From an uncultured Bacteroidota bacterium (GTDB taxonomy: Bacteria > Bacteroidota > Bacteroidia > Chitinophagales > Saprospiraceae): DNA of 50,929 nt. A program made the position numbers and the translations under genes. The stretch covers positions 1-50,929 of the forward strand of contig CALMWS010000230.1 in NCBI GenBank assembly GCA_937870795.1. The letters are read 5' to 3'. The notes under the pieces are model-generated. The model saw nothing but the letters and a program-made list of their open reading frames with translations. It was not told where the DNA came from and made no database searches. Shown here piece after piece: positions 49,518 to 50,929 of the stretch; within the stretch, counting starts at the first letter, position 1, and each line of letters begins with the position of its first letter.

Positions 49518-50832
49518 GCAGCAGTTCCTTTTCAATTTGTTCCAGAGATTTGTGACGGGTTTCGTACATAAAAAATACGGCCCAAATCAATTGTAAGATC
49601 ATCATAATACCAAAAAAGAGGAAGATAGGTCCTCCCTGAAAGCGGTTGAGCACGTAGGGCATGATGAGGGTGATGATGGAAGCACCCACCCAGTGTACTG
49701 CGGTACCAAAAGACTGCCCCTGGCCTCTGGACTGGTTGGGAAAAATTTCTGAGATGTATACCCATATGACTGCTCCCTGGCCAATAGCGTGGGCTGCAAT
49801 GAATAAGAATACAAACCACTCCACTCCATTGAAAGCATTGTTGTAAAATGCACTTGAAACCAAAAACAATGAAACAATGTAACCGATAGAACCAATGATC
49901 ATGAGCGTTTTTCTTCCCAGCTTATCGATCAAAGCAACTCCAGCCATGGTAAAAATCAGATTGGCTACTCCGATGCCAATGGTTGCCATGAGTGATGAGG
50001 AAGCATCCATGCCTGTTTCTGCAAACACACGTGGTGCATAATAAATTATAAAATTGATACCTGAAGCCTGGTTGAAGAAGGCAACCAAAAAGGCCAGCAA
50101 CAATGGTTTTGTGTATTTAGCAGTAAAAATATTTTCACCTGCCTTTTGAGCGTCATGTCCCTTGAGTTCTTCGACGAGTGCAGCTGCATCGTTGTTGGCG
50201 TCCAGATTTTGTAAAATAGCTTTGGCTCCGTCAAAATCTTTTTTGTATACGGCCAGCCATCGGGGACTTTCAGGAATGCCCACCACAAACAAAAGGTAAA
50301 GTGCTGCTGGCACCGCTTCCAGGCCTACCATCCATCTCCAGGCGGTACTGGCATCAAAGGTTTTATCGACCACCCAATTGGAAAAGAAAGCCACAAGGAT
50401 GCCCAAGACTATTAGAAACTGGTACAAGGCCACCAATCGACCTCTGTATCGGGAAGGTGCGATCTCTGAAATATAAGTTGGTGCAGCTACAGAAGAAGCC
50501 CCTACTCCCAGTCCTCCAATAAAACGAAAAACAGCAAATGACACCGGGCTCCATGCCAGGCCTGAGCCAATAGCTGAAACAAGGTACAGGACTCCGATCC
50601 AGATCAAACTCTTTTTTCGGCCATAACGATCAAGGGGTATGCCACCAAACATGGCTCCAAGTACTGTGCCCCACAAAGCTGACGACATGATGAACAAGCC
50701 ATGATCAAAATCTGATAATGCCCACATTAGTTGTATGGGCTTGTCTGCTCCTGAAATCACAGCTGTGTCAAAGCCAAAGAGCAGGCCTGAGACTGCGGCG
50801 ACGAATGATAAAAATACGATTCTTTGATTCAT
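49510..50832 (-). CDS. Sugar porter family MFS transporter
   Basis: 440 residues with 12 membrane helices. The family's motifs are all there: LLFGFDTAVISGA in helix 1, GGIPLDRYGRKKSL between helices 2 and 3, APSRYRGRLVALYQ after helix 4, GIPESPRWL before the middle loop, NQASGINFIIYYAP in helix 7, DKLGRKTLM between helices 8 and 9, and YISEIFPNQSRGQG after helix 10. Sugar porters take up hexoses or pentoses with protons or sodium. The exact sugar is not known. It may supply sugars released by the amylase. Confidence 0.92.
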   Translation of the reverse strand: MNQRIVFLSFVAAVSGLLFGFDTAVISGADKPIQLMWALSDFDHGLFIMSSALWGTVLGAMFGGIPLDRYGRKKSLIWIGVLYLVSAIGSGLAWSPVSFAVFRFIGGLGVGASSVAAPTYISEIAPSRYRGRLVALYQFLIVLGILVAFFSNWVVDKTFDASTAWRWMVGLEAVPAALYLLFVVGIPESPRWLAVYKKDFDGAKAILQNLDANNDAAALVEELKGHDAQKAGENIFTAKYTKPLLLAFLVAFFNQASGINFIIYYAPRVFAETGMDASSSLMATIGIGVANLIFTMAGVALIDKLGRKTLMIIGSIGYIVSLFLVSSAFYNNAFNGVEWFVFLFIAAHAIGQGAVIWVYISEIFPNQSRGQGQSFGTAVHWVGASIITLIMPYVLNRFQGGPIFLFFGIMMILQLIWAVFFMYETRHKSLEQIEKELLRD

Positions 50833-50848
50833 TGTTTTGATTGAGGCC

Positions 50849-50856
50849 CAAATATA
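50849..50856 (-). promoter_or_regulatory. -7 promoter element of the sugar porter operon
   Basis: TATATTTG on the minus strand fits TAnnTTTG, 16 bp before ATG 50832. No clear -33 box; the rest of the window to 50929 is AT-rich with no gene seen. Confidence 0.5.
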
Positions 50857-50929
50857 ATTGGGTTCAAATGAATCTAATAATTTAACAGGTACTGTTTCTA
50901 TTTATTGACGAATAAACAAATTTAATAAT

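Overview
The window comes from a Bacteroidota chromosome, most likely a member of the Saprospiraceae/Saprospiria. The pointers are four proteins with type IX secretion (T9SS) C-terminal sorting domains, a '3-coathanger'-like surface protein, a monothiol bacilliredoxin (YtxJ), a GldM-like C-terminal domain, and promoters of the Bacteroidota -33 TTG / -7 TAnnTTTG type in front of most transcription units, usually with no Shine-Dalgarno sequence. I saw no rRNA, tRNA or CRISPR array.

Layout. 1-2293: end of a GMC sugar oxidoreductase, its gluconate-dehydrogenase-subunit-3-like partner and a lipoprotein TIM-barrel epimerase (sugar oxidation). 2308-11415: surface polysaccharide genes (flippase, deacetylase-like protein, two methyltransferases, two glycosyltransferases, a YfhO membrane protein). 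11574-12059: a 46-residue lipoprotein and YtxJ. 12213-19362: leftward housekeeping genes (glutamate dehydrogenase, CcmD, CcmC with an extra periplasmic domain, CcmB, a membrane protein, a GldM-C-like protein, an S4 RNA-binding protein, PPK2, XseB, a nucleoid-associated protein). 19498-23493: esterase, fructose-1,6-bisphosphatase, a secreted unknown, a small membrane protein and a LytTR regulator. 23813-28799: two surface proteins plus a sorting domain cut off from the second by one in-frame TGA. 28803-33221: Lgt, a Spy-like protein, SerA-like dehydrogenase and a PafA-type phosphatase.

33401-42130 is the accessory part. A REP-associated (Y1/HUH) transposase, whose catalytic tyrosine position reads Asn, abuts an array of REP-like palindromes. 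A second array of the same composite element lies about 7.5 kb away in the same orientation. Between them is a three-gene operon for T9SS-exported surface proteins (metzincin protease/beta-helix, propeller-like protein, L-domain protein), all overlapping by ATGA. At its head lie twelve tandem 8-bp repeats, and the signal peptide of the first gene has no in-frame start codon. Loss of one octamer, or gain of one T in a T6 run, would each restore a start. This looks like a phase-variable surface operon, or a sequence error imitating one.

42161-50832: a secreted GH13 amylase, a palindrome- and G-run-rich spacer, FtsK, a lipoprotein coupled to a sugar porter, and the sugar porter. The amylase, sugar porter, first-region sugar genes and fbp suggest a glycan-degrading heterotroph.
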